Below are positions 34,695 to 47,229 of a stretch of DNA of 64,000 nucleotides, piece by piece. The notes beneath the pieces are model-generated. The model did not search any database and had not been told where the DNA came from. It saw only the letters and a program-made list of their open reading frames with translations. The DNA is taken from NCBI RefSeq assembly GCF_014805685.1, contig NC_060907.1, positions 7,773,992-7,837,991 of the forward strand, written 5' to 3'. Each line of letters opens with the position of its first letter. Within the stretch, counting starts at the first letter, position 1. The position numbers were made by a program, and so were the translations under genes. Origin of the DNA: Silurus meridionalis. Taxonomy: Eukaryota > Chordata > Actinopteri > Siluriformes > Siluridae.

Positions 34695-34985
34695 CAATTA
34701 CACCCCAGTCCAGCACAAATTAAAGGCATGGCCTGCACTCACAATGACTGCTCTCATAGCCTCATTATCGCATCGTCCCAGCTCTTCTGTAAGGAAATGT
34801 CTGTCTCAGTCAGCCTGCCCTCATCAGGTAGCTCACTCTGAAGGTCATGCTAATTAACTCGGGCACTAGTTCAAAAGAACGGATTAATTGCTCAATTAAG
34901 CCTGAACATGATGGGTATTTAGTCTTAAATGTGGTTATTACAGCTTTCACTTCTGGTTGTTGATGTGATTAATTTTTTATCACGT
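34695..34985. other. Candidate conserved non-coding element
   Basis: Complex, repeat-free, with a cluster of homeodomain-type cores: catgctaattaactcggg, cggattaattgctcaattaa, ggtcatgc. No open frame of note. Among the best regulatory candidates by texture. Confidence 0.35.
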
Positions 34986-36735
34986 TAGACTGCCGGATGT
35001 AAGTTTCTTGCAATCGAGTGTTAAAACATAAGGTATAGTTGTGACCGATTTTTTTTTTATAACGCTGTCTCAAAAATGTTGCAATTTCTGTTACTAAGTA
35101 TTCTTTTGGAAATCATTGTGTTTACAATGGAGTAATGATTAAGACAGTCTAAGTGCTAAGAGCAAGATGTTCAACAGCATTATGTTTATTAGGGATGTAG
35201 GAAAAATATGAATACATTACCTCAGAATGAACCGATAATGTGTTCTAAACAGGGACAAATACAGAATATGAATATGATGATGAACTGTTAAAGACATAAT
35301 TCACAAGATTTCTTAACTGTCTCATTTTTTCCTGTATGACTATTTTTGTGGGAAGATGAGAATAGCCCTCCTGTTTCCCATTTCCCTGTTTACCAGAGTC
35401 ATGATACTCTACACACAGAAGCCCAACCATGTCCTGACTAATCTAATGACAAACTCACAGCAATAATAGTATGAATTGTTTAATGCTGATTGAAATGTCT
35501 GATAAATCAATTTTCATGCTGCCAATGGATTGGAATTACGGTCAACTGTAAAGGAAAAGGATAATTTAGAATCATATTCAGTTTAGTCTAGGGATATGTG
35601 GTGCACAAGACACTACTAGACAGCTACAACCCTAATGTTCAGGCTAGTGCAAAGTTGCTAGCAATAAACTCTTACAAAGCGTTTCTTGTGTATTCGGCGT
35701 CCAGCCAAGCTTTACTGCAAACAACAGTTAAGCGTAATGCTGCTACTCTAAGGGAACATAATGATGATGGGCATTTAATGATCAGCACATCATTTCGAAA
35801 TCATGTCTTAGTGTGTAATTTGAATTCTGATGAGCGAACAGACACATCTGTAAGGGGGGGGAGGCTCCATTTCCATGTCAGGCCGTGCTAATTATATTTT
35901 CTGCAACATCTGACCTGGAAATAAGTCAGTGTTTATGGTATCTTTACTAAGAATGGTTTTAGGCAATGCTTTGAGGTTGCTGAAGCCACAGCATGAAAAA
36001 AACCAACACTTTTGCAGTTTTTCTCAGTTGCTGTGGAGCATTTTTAGAATCATCCTTAATATTTGCAAACCAGTAAATGCATTTCTCTAAACAATTTGTA
36101 CAAGCAGCACAACACATTGGATTTCATCTAAAAGCCTCTACCTTTCTCAAATCCTTTAGTTCATCTCCCGTAAGTAAATATGTTTCAATGAACATCTCAT
36201 AACGAGTAATTTTGTCACTGTTAGCAAACAAGATCTTCAAAATGTTTAGTCATGTTGTCAGTATGACGGCGCACGGTTTCAGTATTTCCTCATTTAAAAA
36301 TACGGTTTGGAATATGAATACATTTCTACTTTATGGCGTCTATAAATTGCAACAGCACAAATTTGCACACTACTGTAAGTGGAATGTTGATTATAAGAGA
36401 CCAGACAGGATTCACACTTTTACTGTACTGTACAAATGTCCGTTTATTTTTTGGTAGAAATTTTCAGAAATTGTAATTCTGTGCTTTGCTCTGTTGCCAA
36501 ATTCACCCTTGACAGATTTTAGACAACTGGTTGATTATTGGTTGATCTGATGCCGTTCATTCGCCTTCATTAGTGACATTCAAGATTCATCTGCACAATT
36601 CAACACATTTACAAAAAAAACAAAGTTTAAAAGATTTCTAACAGATTATGATAACCGGTTTAACCATTCTGATGCCGAGATGTTTTGGGGGGTTACATTT
36701 TTTAGCACTTTTTTCATTTTTTTTGCACTTTTTAA
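34986..36735. other. Unique sequence
   Basis: Includes a 97-codon frame at 35598-35891 without a known domain, in a stretch (35560-35935) of fairly high complexity. Nothing is assignable to a gene. Confidence 0.35.
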
Positions 36736-36812
36736 ACTTTTTTAGCACTTTTGTACATCGCTCTGGACAAAGGCGTATGCCAAATGCCGCAAATGTAAAT
36801 GTAAATGGTTAA
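36736..36812 (+). mobile_element. SINE/LINE 3'-tail fragment
   Basis: catcgctctggacaaaggcg, then tatgccaaatgccgcaaatg and taaatgtaaatgg, the typical tail of fish V-SINE/HE-like and L2-related elements. The head is missing. Confidence 0.6.
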
Positions 36813-37784
36813 GACTATTCAAGTGAGAACCACTTTCACAGCAGACAATTGTACACAATCAATTAAATGAATGAATGCATTCGCAATTTGTTCAAATCAA
36901 CAAGAGATTGCTTTATGATGTGTGCAAGTGACTCAATGATGTGAACTTTAAACAAGTAGTTTTAAGAATTTCATTTCTGATCTGAGAAAAAAGATTGCAA
37001 CTGAGAAAAACTGTATAAAAAAAAAAAAAAAGAATTCATCATAAGCATGGATAAATAGAGATCTAAAACAATCTCTTAAGCTATCATAGCAAGCTAATTT
37101 TTGTTTAATGTCAGAAACCGTCTGAAAACTAGCTCCCACTGTCATCTCAAAAAAGGTTCTTGTTCTCCATTTGCACAGCAAAAATGGAAATCAATTAAAA
37201 GCCGGATGGCACAAGATGAAGATGTTCTCTTCAAGCACACACATGGCCAACATGATGTTAAAGCTCTGACCTCTCTACCTATCCAATCTTCTGCTTGTTA
37301 AAGCGTACTGGCTGAGTAAATCTACAGCTTTACCCATTTCCTTCAAAAAAACGTGTCAAATTTGCAAGCAAAAACTTTGCAATCACCGTAATTGTACGAT
37401 ATGGTTCATGATTCATGTGCAGTTAGAAATGTCTTGACTACCTCACTTTTACTGTTTCGCTCATCAAACGACTGGGCCCTGTTGTTTGATTGGACATATT
37501 CATCATGTGGGCATGAAAAATTGCTCGATTGTTGGTTACCCTTACTACTAAGCTTTCACAAATCTTTTATTTGACGGCTGGTAAAAATCAACAGAAGTAG
37601 TTATGCCCAGTGTTCTAACTACAAGTAAATGTACAATTATTGTGCATACTGTATATTCAGTTCCCATTAATTGAGAAGGATCACCTTAGACATGAATTAA
37701 TTTGGCTCATGGTCCATTCTCTTGGATGTTTGTCCATTTATAGTTACTTTATACGCCCAAACCTTTGCGAACACTTGACCATCA
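36813..37784. other. Unique spacer
   Basis: Nothing recognised. Confidence 0.45.
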
Positions 37785-38220
37785 AACCCACATTATATTG
37801 AATCTATAATGATCTCAGATGTTGAGCTAATTTATGAGTTGCTCACGAGCCCCTGGTTCCACAACTCCAACTGACTGTATAGGTTTGTAGAAAGGACATT
37901 ACTCATCATCACACACTCCTGCTAATGATATTTCTTACTCTCCGAGATTTGTAATGTTTCTATGATTTATAATCACACTCTTGGTGTCACCCAAACGAGG
38001 ATGGGTTCCCTTTTTAAGGCTGGTTCCTCTCAAGGTTTCTTCCTCATACCATCTTGGGAAGTTTTTGCTTGCCACAGTCACCCCAGACTTGCTTATCTGT
38101 TGGAAATTCGCTTATATTTGAATTTCTTTTCTATAATTTTTCGACTCTGTAAACCCGCTTTGAGACATTGTTATATGTGAAAAGTGCTATAGAAATAAAC
38201 TTGAATTGAATAGAACATTT
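37785..38220 (+). mobile_element. Dispersed repeat ending in 'gctatagaaataaa'
   Basis: Shares about 430 bp with 56445-56845 and, inverted, part with 54005-54150. Landmarks: ctcagatgttgagctaattt, gaggatgggttccc, ggttcctctcaaggtttctt, gtgctatagaaataaacttg. This is a very common fish repeat tail; I do not assign the class firmly. Confidence 0.7.
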
Positions 38221-38454
38221 TGACCTTCCACAAAGTGCTACATCAAAAAATTGTATAGAATATCTTTGTATGCTGTATCATTACAAAAGTATTACATTGG
38301 AACTAAGACATCCAATATTGTTCCAAAAGGATAATGCTCCTTTTTTAAAAAGTGAGAAGACAAATCCACACACAGCCACACTCCAACTCTAGTAAAAGCG
38401 AGTCAGCTGCTGAACCAGGATGCTCAACAAGCACATACGTTTACAAGAAAGTAC

Positions 38455-38900
38455 TTTATCTATGTTTACACATTATCACCTTCAAAATAGTTCCTTTGCA
38501 CAGCAATACAGTGCTTCCAGCATTCGTGCCACTTTTAAAATAAGCCTTTTTTTCTTTTCTGCGATTTGCGCTGGATCTCCGCAATGGTGTCAAAACGGTG
38601 ACCTTTGCACTGGATCTTCATCTTCAAGAAGAGGTTGAAGTCCGCTGCAGCCAAATCTGGCGAGTATGGTGGGTGCGGAGATAAGATAATGTTGTTTCTG
38701 GATGTGCATGTGGTTAGAATAGCAGACATGATAACACACATGATCAGAAAAGAACTAGCTGTACAGCTCCCAGTATACACAGGGTGATGTCTTTTGGGCA
38801 CAATAACTTATGAAGGACGGTGCTCCCTGTGACTGTGCGTGCTACTATCTGTTGGCGTGTTACAAAACTAGTCTTCAAACTTTTTGATACCACCTCGTAT
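38455..38900 (-). pseudogene. Mariner-like transposon fragment, minus strand
   Basis: The minus-strand frame reads NNIILSPHPPYSPDLAAADF, then NLFLKMKIQCKGHRFDTIAE and IQRKSQK. This is the mariner C-terminal catalytic region with the PYSPDLA motif; the D of SPDLA is the third catalytic position of the DD34D group. The element end ttgataccacctcgtat lies at 38884-38900. The interior lacks the N-terminal half. Same family as 28418-28925. Confidence 0.8.
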
Positions 38901-39829
38901 AGTGTAATTATCAGGTTTCTGACTATGTAATATACATGATGGCAGGAATCCACTGGACAATTAGAGGACCTGTTTAAGGACCCAAATGTGGCTTTCCACT
39001 AATTCTGAGATTTTTAACTCACAACCTTCTGATTCATCGCACATCGAAAACAATGGGTTATTACTATAATATATTCTTTTCGAAATGTCTAGAAGAACTT
39101 TAGTTGACTGGACTGGACATGTTGAGTGACACATTCTTAATAATCAGATCTACATTCTATTACTAGAGATATTATTAATAGAATTATTATTAATAGAAAT
39201 ATTTCTAAAGCTGTATTATTATGACAAATCCAGTGATAGTTGAAATGCTGACAGCTTTGTACAAACCTGAAAAACTCAAATATACAAATATCCACCAAAC
39301 AGCATGAGTTTGCACTAAAAGGCTTAGATGTGATTCAGACAGTCAAGTAAATTAAAAGAATACATGCTTTAATATTGCAAATAAAAAAATGAAAGCAAGT
39401 GGAGGCAATCAGCTCATTCTACAGTTCCCTACTGTATTCTGCCTCACATGGAAGATGCTTTTGATGGATCAAAAGGAATGAGCGTGGTTTTTTTTTTTTG
39501 TGGTAGGCTGTAATTTAGTCCAGTGGTCATCAATATTGGACCACCGGCTTTTTAAAAAGAGGACACTCTTTAAAGGCCAATGCACTTTAATGAGAACTAA
39601 AGACAAGTATTAATTAATATTTTTAATTATAGATTATTCGGGTTTCTAAAAGCGCTTTAATCAATAATCTAAGGAATAAAACATGGCAAAGTGTGCTGTT
39701 ATATAAAATAAAATGATCAAGAAATAATATGATGGAACATAACAGAAAGCAAAGCTACTATTAGGATTGTTTTCAACAACATCAAAAAGTGTTTTATTTA
39801 TCTACAGCAGAAATTGGCCAACAATCAGA
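38901..39829. other. Unique AT-rich spacer
   Basis: Nothing recognised. Confidence 0.45.
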
Positions 39830-40104
39830 TATTTATTAATTAAATGATGATGAGAGATCATATTTAATATCTATTCATTTGCGTTTTACACTGGTAAATG
39901 TCCAGGAAACAAGTATGTACTATTAGTTACTTTATAGCAGCTTAAACAGTCAGCCAGGAACTTTTATGTCTCATAATAAAAGAAGGAGTGCGTGAGTGAA
40001 TGAATCAATGAATGAGTGAACAAACAAATTCCACAGATGCAGGAGGCTCCAGATTAAAAAAAAAAAAAAAGAAAGCACTTACTGGAGATGACAATAACAA
40101 CAAC

Positions 40105-40162
<58 letters not shown>

Positions 40163-40445
40163 TTGTTCAAAGGTTTCTCATTTAAAATAACCGACAGATA
40201 GACAGACAAAAGGATAGGCCTACAGATAGATATCAATAGATTGAAGGCTCCAGATCCACTGAAAAGAAAGTACTTACTAGAGATGGATGTATATATAAAA
40301 TATTTTTTCTAAAAAAAGTTTTTTTTCAGGCAAATCAAACCTGATTCTGAGACAATTAAGCTTATATAGGAACGTGCACATAAATACTATTGTATGCATT
40401 CCAGTGAACACTATTACCAGTAAAAAATATCTTTATTTAATTTTA
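39830..40445 (+). repeat. Local duplication, copy A
   Basis: Collinear with 41760-42240. Shared blocks: ccaggaaacaagtatgtac against gcaggaaacaagtaaatac; gagtgaatga runs; agattgaaggctccagatcc against agattgaaaacaggcttcag; ggatgtatatataaaata; ttccagtgaacactattacc against ttccagcaaacactattacc. Holds an AAT microsatellite (40105-40161). Confidence 0.75.
40105..40161. repeat. (AAT)n microsatellite
   Basis: Trinucleotide run of about 55 bp. Confidence 0.97.
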
Positions 40446-40749
40446 CTTTATATTACTTTATTAACAATCCGATTTGAAAATGCTGTTGTATGAGACTGTT
40501 GATATGTACTGTACATGTACTGTACTGTATAATTACAATATATATACACATAATATATTTGTGTGTTGGCCCAATAAAAACACATCACATGCTGAAATTT
40601 ATCATTTCCAAATAAAATTTATGACCTGCTAAGATATTGATCAAATACCATATTCCCCTTTTTGTACAATATAAGAAAATCAGTCACAAACCAACCGATA
40701 GACAGAGAGGCAGATACATAGACAGACAGATAAGCAGACAGAAAGATCG

Positions 40750-40759
40750 ATAGACAGAT

Positions 40760-40798
<39 letters not shown>

Positions 40799-40865
40799 GG
40801 CAGGCAGGCAGACAGACAGGAAGGCAGGCAGGCAGGCAGGCAGGCAGACAGACAGACAGACAGAA
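40750..40865. repeat. (CAGA)n/(CAGG)n microsatellite
   Basis: Mixed CAGA and CAGG tetranucleotides, about 115 bp. Confidence 0.96.
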
Positions 40866-41000
40866 ACATGAAGTACTTATTAGAAATAGATGTATAAATG
40901 AAAATAAATATTTCTAAACTTCGCCTCAACCAAAATACAGAATTTTTAATCAACCAACAAATTCAGCCAGATCAAACCTGATCCTGTAAAAGTTTTATGA
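40860..41000 (+). repeat. Local duplication, partial copy B
   Basis: gaagtacttattagaaatag, tttctaaacttcgcctcaac, atttttaatcaaccaacaaa. Shares wording with both 40250-40350 and 42050-42150. Confidence 0.7.
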
Positions 41001-41360
41001 GATTTTGTCTCAACCCAGCATTCATTTGCACTCTATTTCTTTCAGGTCAGATTGAAGAGCAGAAGAAGGAGAAGGTTGAGACAGGATACTTGGCACATGT
41101 GGGTCAGTGCTCAGATCACGCTCCTGGCAAGCATCTTGCTGTGATTGATCTTCCTCAAGTCCCGTTTGAAGTGTGCGTCTTAATCTGGCTCGCTGAGCCG
41201 GCTTGCGCCTTGTGACAGTTGCTGCAGGTTTTGTTGTCACCATAGGACTGTATGTGAAGCCTGGGGTGAGGGGGAGGGGAAATCTCATTAGAACTGTACA
41301 AGAGGCTGCCGTCCCTGCAGAAACAGTTTTGTGAAAGGCGGCAGATGACACTCGGGTTCA
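41001..41360. other. Complex stretch; possible exon or conserved element
   Basis: GC content is above its surroundings. At 41026-41045 ctctatttctttcag resembles a splice acceptor, followed by an open + frame (GQIEEQKKEKVETGYLAHVG) to a stop at about 41213. The minus strand is also open for 109 codons. Neither protein matches a family I know. It may equally be non-coding. Confidence 0.2.
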
Positions 41361-41759
41361 ATTAGCACTTGTACAGAAGTCACAGAAAACAAAAATTAGC
41401 CATTTGAAAGCTGTTAAATGAAAGTACCAGCTTTCGTTACAGTCAGACTGTGCTGAATTTGTACACAGATTTTTTTTTTATGTAAATATTTTCAGTCTAA
41501 ACTCCTTTATTGTCTGTGGAGCTGCTAATAGATTTGGGACAATAACAATTTACAGAACTAATTACACAGGTATTATATGGAAAATATAAGTAAGAAATAC
41601 TGTAACACTAAGTTGTTGTTTAGGAAAAATCAGTTGTTCAATGATCCAGGCAGACATGAAATCTGTTTACCATATTGATGATTTCTTTAGAACAGCACAT
41701 CGTAAATGATTGAACTTCTTCCTATATTACAGCTCTGTACCATTAAATGGTACCAAAAT
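41361..41759. other. Unique AT-rich spacer
   Basis: Nothing recognised. Confidence 0.45.
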
Positions 41760-42245
41760 TTGGTAAATTTATCAGAGATCATCAAATAGCTATTAGAGTT
41801 ACATTCAATGTTGTGTAATATGCAGGAAACAAGTAAATACATGGTACTTTATATCTCCTAATAATACTGTAGAAGGACTGAGTGAGTGAGTGAGTGAGTG
41901 AGTGAGTGAGTGAGTGAGTGAGTGAGTGAGTGAGTGAGTGAATGAATGAACGAATAAACAAAAACAAATTTATCAGCAAACAACAACAATAATAACAAAC
42001 AGATAGAAATGTAGAATATCGATAGATTGAAAACAGGCTTCAGATCCACTGAAAAAATGAGATAGATGTATATATAAAATACACCTTCTAAACTTCCCCT
42101 TGTTCAAAATATAGATTTTTAATCAACCAACAAATTCAGTCAGATTGAACTCTTTTATTAAACAATTAAGCTCATATAGAAACAATATAATGCCAGCATT
42201 GGCATTCCAGCAAACACTATTACCAGTAAAATAAAATCTAATATT
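41760..42245 (+). repeat. Local duplication, copy C
   Basis: Collinear with 39830-40445 but with a (GAGT)n tract instead of the AAT run. Confidence 0.75.
41877..41941. repeat. (GAGT)n microsatellite
   Basis: About 65 bp of gagt, then gaatgaatgaacgaa. Confidence 0.97.
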
Positions 42246-42249
42246 ATTA

Positions 42250-42530
42250 AGTGGGTGGAGAGGAGTGGCAGGAGTGATTTGTGATAGAAGAGTATCTGCA
42301 AGAGTGAAAGGGAAAGTTTATAGGACTGTGGTGAGACCTGAGATGTTGTATGGAGTAGAGACAGTGGAATTGAGTAAAAGACAGAAGGTGGAGCTGGAGG
42401 TAGCAGAGCTGAAGATGCTGAGGTTTTCGTTGGGATTGACAAGGATCGACAGGATTAGAAACGAGTTTATTAGAGGGACAGCGGGATGTTTTGAAGACAA
42501 GGTGAGGGAGGTGAGATTGAGATGGTTTGC
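42250..42530 (+). pseudogene. RTE-like LINE reverse-transcriptase C-terminal fragment
   Basis: One frame reads SGWRGVAGVICDRRVSARVK, GKVYRTVVRPEMLYGVETVE, then LEVAELKMLRFSLGLTRIDR and IRNEFIRGTAG. This is the thumb/connection part of a non-LTR reverse transcriptase, upstream of the C-terminus seen at 27259-27411. It ends at EVRLRWF, after which the sequence is unrelated. It is a piece truncated at both ends, so the host gained no function. Confidence 0.85.
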
Positions 42531-42921
42531 AACCTGTAGCTGTTTTTTTTTTTTGTTTTCTCAGTGTGTGAGTGTGTGTGTGTGATTAAAAACTGCGAAC
42601 TCTTTCCACCGCATCAGCTCCGTATGGGCTTATACACACAGGCACTGAGTCCTCTCTGTGTATTCACCAGAGAGTGAGTGAGACGAACATAATCAACATG
42701 TTAATGACGCTTCACACCATCTGTTTCCCTCGAGGAACTCTGTGTTCACGACGCACATGCAATCTTACAGTCCAACAGTGTCAGACCGGCGGGCTGAGCT
42801 TGCACTTTAACACTTACTGAAGTTTGTTACCGAACTCGTCAACTTTTATGCATTTTTTCCAAAGGAAACACCTTTGATAATAATCATAACAATAATTATA
42901 ATTATAATAATAAGTATGAAT
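42531..42921. other. Unique spacer
   Basis: Nothing recognised. A few ATTATA repeats lie at 42885-42915. Confidence 0.45.
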
Positions 42922-43110
42922 ATACAGTATTGTGCAAAGGTTTTTGGCCATCATCAGTCTTTTTAGTAAAATACAACCAGAGAATACAGGAAATTTGTAT
43001 GCAGTATTAAAATAAATCAGAAAAATAAACAGCTGTTATAGGCTAAAGTGCCAAGTATTTAGTGTGTCCTCCCCTGTACACTTAACAATAGCAGGAATCT
43101 CACACTAAGT
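42922..43110 (+). mobile_element. Possible Tc1/mariner-type end fragment
   Basis: tacagtattgtgcaaaggtt then tttggccat resembles the terminal repeat of a common fish Tc1-like family ('cagtgctgtgcaaaagttttaggca'). agtgccaagtatttagtgtg follows. No right end found. Confidence 0.4.
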
Positions 43111-43857
43111 CATGCTTCAGCGTTCCGTACTCATGTTGTAAATTCATTGAATTTATTGAAAGCTTGCTAAAAAGACCAACTTCAATCACATCATTCCATT
43201 CAAAATGCCAACAGAATTGTCACAGAATTTGACAGACAATTAAATCATACTTTTTTTGCATCATTGCGTCATTACACTTTCTCCAATTTCCATGAAATAG
43301 CATTAAGAAAGCGAATACAGTATGCGTTAACTTTACAATGTTTGCATTTGTGTTTAAAAATCATGACCAAAGGCTCTAAACTGTCATTAAGCAATAATTA
43401 TAGTATATATATAATTTATGGGCAGCATAGCTGTGTCTTAAATTCCTCCTTTTAAACAAGCACTGCTCTTATTTGTGTATGCGTTCATGTCCTATTCTTT
43501 TGTTTGCCATGTCACGGCTTCCTGAATGTGTCCAGGTTTTATGTGTTAAAGGCTAGAAGTATTTTGTCTACATCTATCATCTTGTTTGTCTTATTGCATG
43601 TTTTTTTCTGCCTCAGTCCTGGTTATTATTTAGTCTTTCATGTTTCCTGGCTTTTGTTTTCACTGTTGCATAGCTATTATATTAGTAACTTGTTTTCTGT
43701 CTAAGTTTTGAACCGGACAGACTCTGACTATACTTGGTAGGACATGGATTGTGTTTCTATTGTTTCTATTGGGTTTTCCAGTTTCCTTCTACCTTACTGA
43801 CATATTTTTTGGTAGGCTATATTGATTTGCCTCCGGTAAATAGGTGCTTGAATGTCT
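43111..43857. other. Unique spacer
   Basis: Nothing recognised. Confidence 0.45.
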
Positions 43858-44400
43858 AATAGGGATGTGCATTTCCATAGCGGAGGCCAATGTGATTCGC
43901 TTCTCGATGGATAGCCAACGATATGATACATTAAAGATACATATGAAGCACCTCTATTACGATTCGAATTCAGTGAGAATCAATGCTATACGATGTAATG
44001 GATAATATTACAGATACTGTAGTTTGTTTTTATTTTTTGCTTCAGACAAGAAAGAAAATTATATAATAAAATAATAATAACACCAGACGTTAGTTTCCTG
44101 TTCTGTATCCAGAAAGTTGCAGCTCTACCTCTGCCATGTTAATCTGTATTCTATGTGACTTTCAGGACACCCCTCTGTCTCCATAGTGTTGTGATTAATC
44201 ATATTCACGTAGCAGCAGTGGTACTGATAGAACGAGCTTGAAAAAATCTTTAGCGAGGAGAAATCAATCTACATATAAAATATTGGTCACAAATAATTCC
44301 TCACTTTGTAAATTATATAAGTATAGTAATAAATATTATATATAAGCAATTCATCAATGCACTTTTTTTTTTTAAATCAAAGCATCACATCATTAACCTT
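43858..44400 (-). mobile_element. Dispersed repeat, unbroken copy
   Basis: Inverted relative to 24350-25500. ctctgccatgttaatctgta and tgtgactttcaggacacc match the left block, and gattcgaattcagtgagaat matches the right block. The pogo-like element is absent here. Confidence 0.6.
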
Positions 44401-46440
44401 TATGCCGATGCGCCGATGTGAATGTTGCCATACTATGCACTGAACTCATTCCAGTATTCCCAGAATAGGCACCAGATCTACTTTGGCCCTGATCAGGATA
44501 AAAAAAAGGTCACTAAAGGCTTCTAAGTAACACTAGTGAAAAGCATTCACTGTATGTTTGGGAGATTCCATGATACATTACCTTAAAGTATAGATGGAGA
44601 ACCTTAAAGTATAGATTACTTATGTGGCTTTCCTCAGAGTGCACTGTGTTATTATGCAGCATGAGATGGCATAATGTGTCTAGGAGAAAATAGAGGCATC
44701 TGTAATTCTGTTTTGATAGCTTTTGTGTGAAAGAGAAAAGCTGACTGGGTGGGAATTTGCAGGTGACCAACAAAAAGTGGGGGATAAGTTCCTGAATATG
44801 AATGAATGAAAAATCTTGTCAACATGGCACCTAGTGACCTTCTCAAGATTGCTACACTATACCTTGTTTGTGTTGCACTTCTTATTCTGGTTCGTAGGCT
44901 ACTGTCCCCACACTCACAGCTCAAGTCATGTACAGTGACTGTCACTTCTGTTTAGTCATTGACTGATTTTTCAGCATATTTAGTCATTTCTGGCAGCGCT
45001 GAGATTATATTTCATCAGGTTTATTCAACTTTTTTATGCAGCAGTGTTTCTATTTGTCAGAGCACACCAGGGCTGTCAAAACAGGTTTATTTGGCTTACT
45101 CGGCTCAGAGACAGGCTGCCCTGTTGAGACGTGGTGAGACAAACAGAAATGATTTTTATTTTTTTTTCCGGAGCTGTTTTGGATATATAAATACAGAAAT
45201 GCTTATCTGTTCAGTGATTGAAGCTGACAAGATTAAAATTCATTTTAAACTTACAGGGTTGCTTTCAGTAGGAAACAAATATTTTTGCCTAGATATTGTT
45301 AAGATTTGTGTAGCCGTTATTTTGCGACAGTGTATTCGAAGATTTGAGATTGAGCATCCAGTGCAAGACAGCAGTGACAGTTGTAAGCAACTTTGCCAGC
45401 TCTGATTCTGCACAGCTGAGAACTTTTTAAATAGCCGTTAAATCTGATATTTGGATAAAAAGGTAGTGAAGCCTGCTGGGATTCGGGCTTGCTTTTTAGA
45501 TCTGCTGAAATCTCTTGAAAAAATAATTGTTTCATATTTATGTGAAAGACCTGCACCTCTGTAGTTCTTTAGGTATAAGATCTTTAATGGTACCCGCAAA
45601 GACACGCTTTGTTTTGGGTTTTTTTTTCATAGAAGCAGTAAGGTTTTCCCAGAAGAATTAGCCAAAGCACACTTCTGGGTGCTAGAAGGAAGATTTGATA
45701 TTTTATTTTTGTCTGGTTTTGTGTTTAAAATGCAAATGCCAGTCATGGAAGTTTCTCAGAGGTTTTTTTTAAGATACTAGATTTTTTTTAGATACAGGCT
45801 ATCATTTCTCTTCAGGAGGGATCTATTTGGATTTATTTTTTCTAAAATAGAGTCTGACAGATATATATACCCACCCTTTGTGGGGTTTTTTTAGCAGAAC
45901 AAACCAAATCAACCTTTAGGGTTGTATATTAAGATTCTTTGATGTTTTTTGATTGTTAAAGGCTTTATTTATATATATTTTTTTTATTTTCTTTAGAAAT
46001 GTTCTAAATTGCTTAGAGGAAAAACTCCCCATGTCTCACAAGTAGAACTTCTAACTTCATCTAAAGGCTATATAAATGTCAATGCTTTTTATTCAATTAT
46101 CTTTAATGATAAATGGTTCCAAAATTCTAATTAACTTGTACTTGGAACCTTTTCAAGAATTGAAACTCTGTGCTGTAGACAACATTTACTATGACAATTC
46201 AATACAGTTCAATGACAATCAAGTCTTCTCTTTCTCAGTCAGAAAAAACAAACATAATAAAATATATATATTGTTAACGCTTCTAGCATCAGGAATCTTT
46301 TCTGAACCTACAGTATGAGTCTTTCAAAAGAAAGAAATAGTTGGTTAACAACCTGGGCTTGCCATATGTGATTTCCTTACAAGCTTTACTGAAGCAGGAA
46401 GCCTTAGTTGTAGGGATATACATAAGTGCATATATGTTTA
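44401..46440. other. Unique sequence
   Basis: 44445-44515 repeats the 3'-tail fragment of 13495. The 148-codon frame at 44959-45405 (+) has no domain, repeat or splice context, and I do not call it a gene. Confidence 0.4.
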
Positions 46441-46444
46441 GAAT

Positions 46445-46605
46445 TGGCATTTTGGCAAACACCCTTATCCAGTGTGACTTACAACAGGGCAGTTGAGGGT
46501 TAAGGGCCTTGCTCAGGGACCCGGCAGTGGTGCTGGAATTTTACGTCATGACCTGTTGATCAAGAGACCAATGCCTTAACCACAGAGCTGCCACGTCCCT
46601 TATTC
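46445..46605 (-). mobile_element. tRNA-derived SINE, minus strand, with 3' tail
   Basis: On the + strand: ttggcaaacacccttatcca (tail), gggttaagggccttgctcag (body), ttttacgtcatgacctgttg (box B region), ccttaaccacagagctgcc (box A complement). Confidence 0.75.
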
Positions 46606-46664
46606 CGAGTTGAACAGAAATTTGATTAACCTACACAAGATGAAAGTGATTATAGCAGCATGAA

Positions 46665-46755
46665 TCACCAACCAGGATGGAATGGGAATTGAACCCACAA
46701 TCTTTGGTTTACAAGATGAATGCCTTGACACTTGGCTATCATGCTACATGAGTGG
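46665..46755 (-). mobile_element. SINE head fragment, minus strand
   Basis: gggaattgaacccacaatct (box B complement) and gacacttggctatcatgcta (box A region). Body missing. Confidence 0.5.
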
Positions 46756-47209
46756 ATAATCTTTTGAATGTTCACCAGGTGGAGATAAAGTAAACGGTTC
46801 TAGATTTAGCAATGTTGGTTGTTCTTAGTAAAATGTCAGTAAATTTGAGAAAGGATAAAACTATTAATTGTTTCCATGAATTCATACAATATAGTCATGA
46901 TAACTAAAACTACGAATATATTTGAACGTTTTTCAGGTGGCCTTCGAATGGACAGTTTTAAATATTTATAAGTAAAGCATTCTATAGGTCTAAACCTATA
47001 AAAATAAACCCTCTTCCATGGGTTACATAGAATGCTTCGGGAAAAACCAACAACAGAATACTTTATTGGGCACCTTTATGGGTAAGACAATAATTTGCTA
47101 GCAACATTTGTTTTTATATGTAGTGATTTATCTGGATTTGTTAATCATGTCATATCTATGTATCAGGATTTGTTTAAAAGCAATCAGCTAAGAAATTTTA
47201 TTAGTTTCT
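46756..47209. other. Unique spacer
   Basis: Nothing recognised. Confidence 0.45.
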
Positions 47210-47229
47210 AATGATATTTATTCCGTATA

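Noticed and set aside
44959..45405. 148-codon open frame as a host gene
   Set aside because: No domain, no signal of coding composition, no splice context, and AT-rich surroundings. Frames of this length occur by chance in 64 kb.
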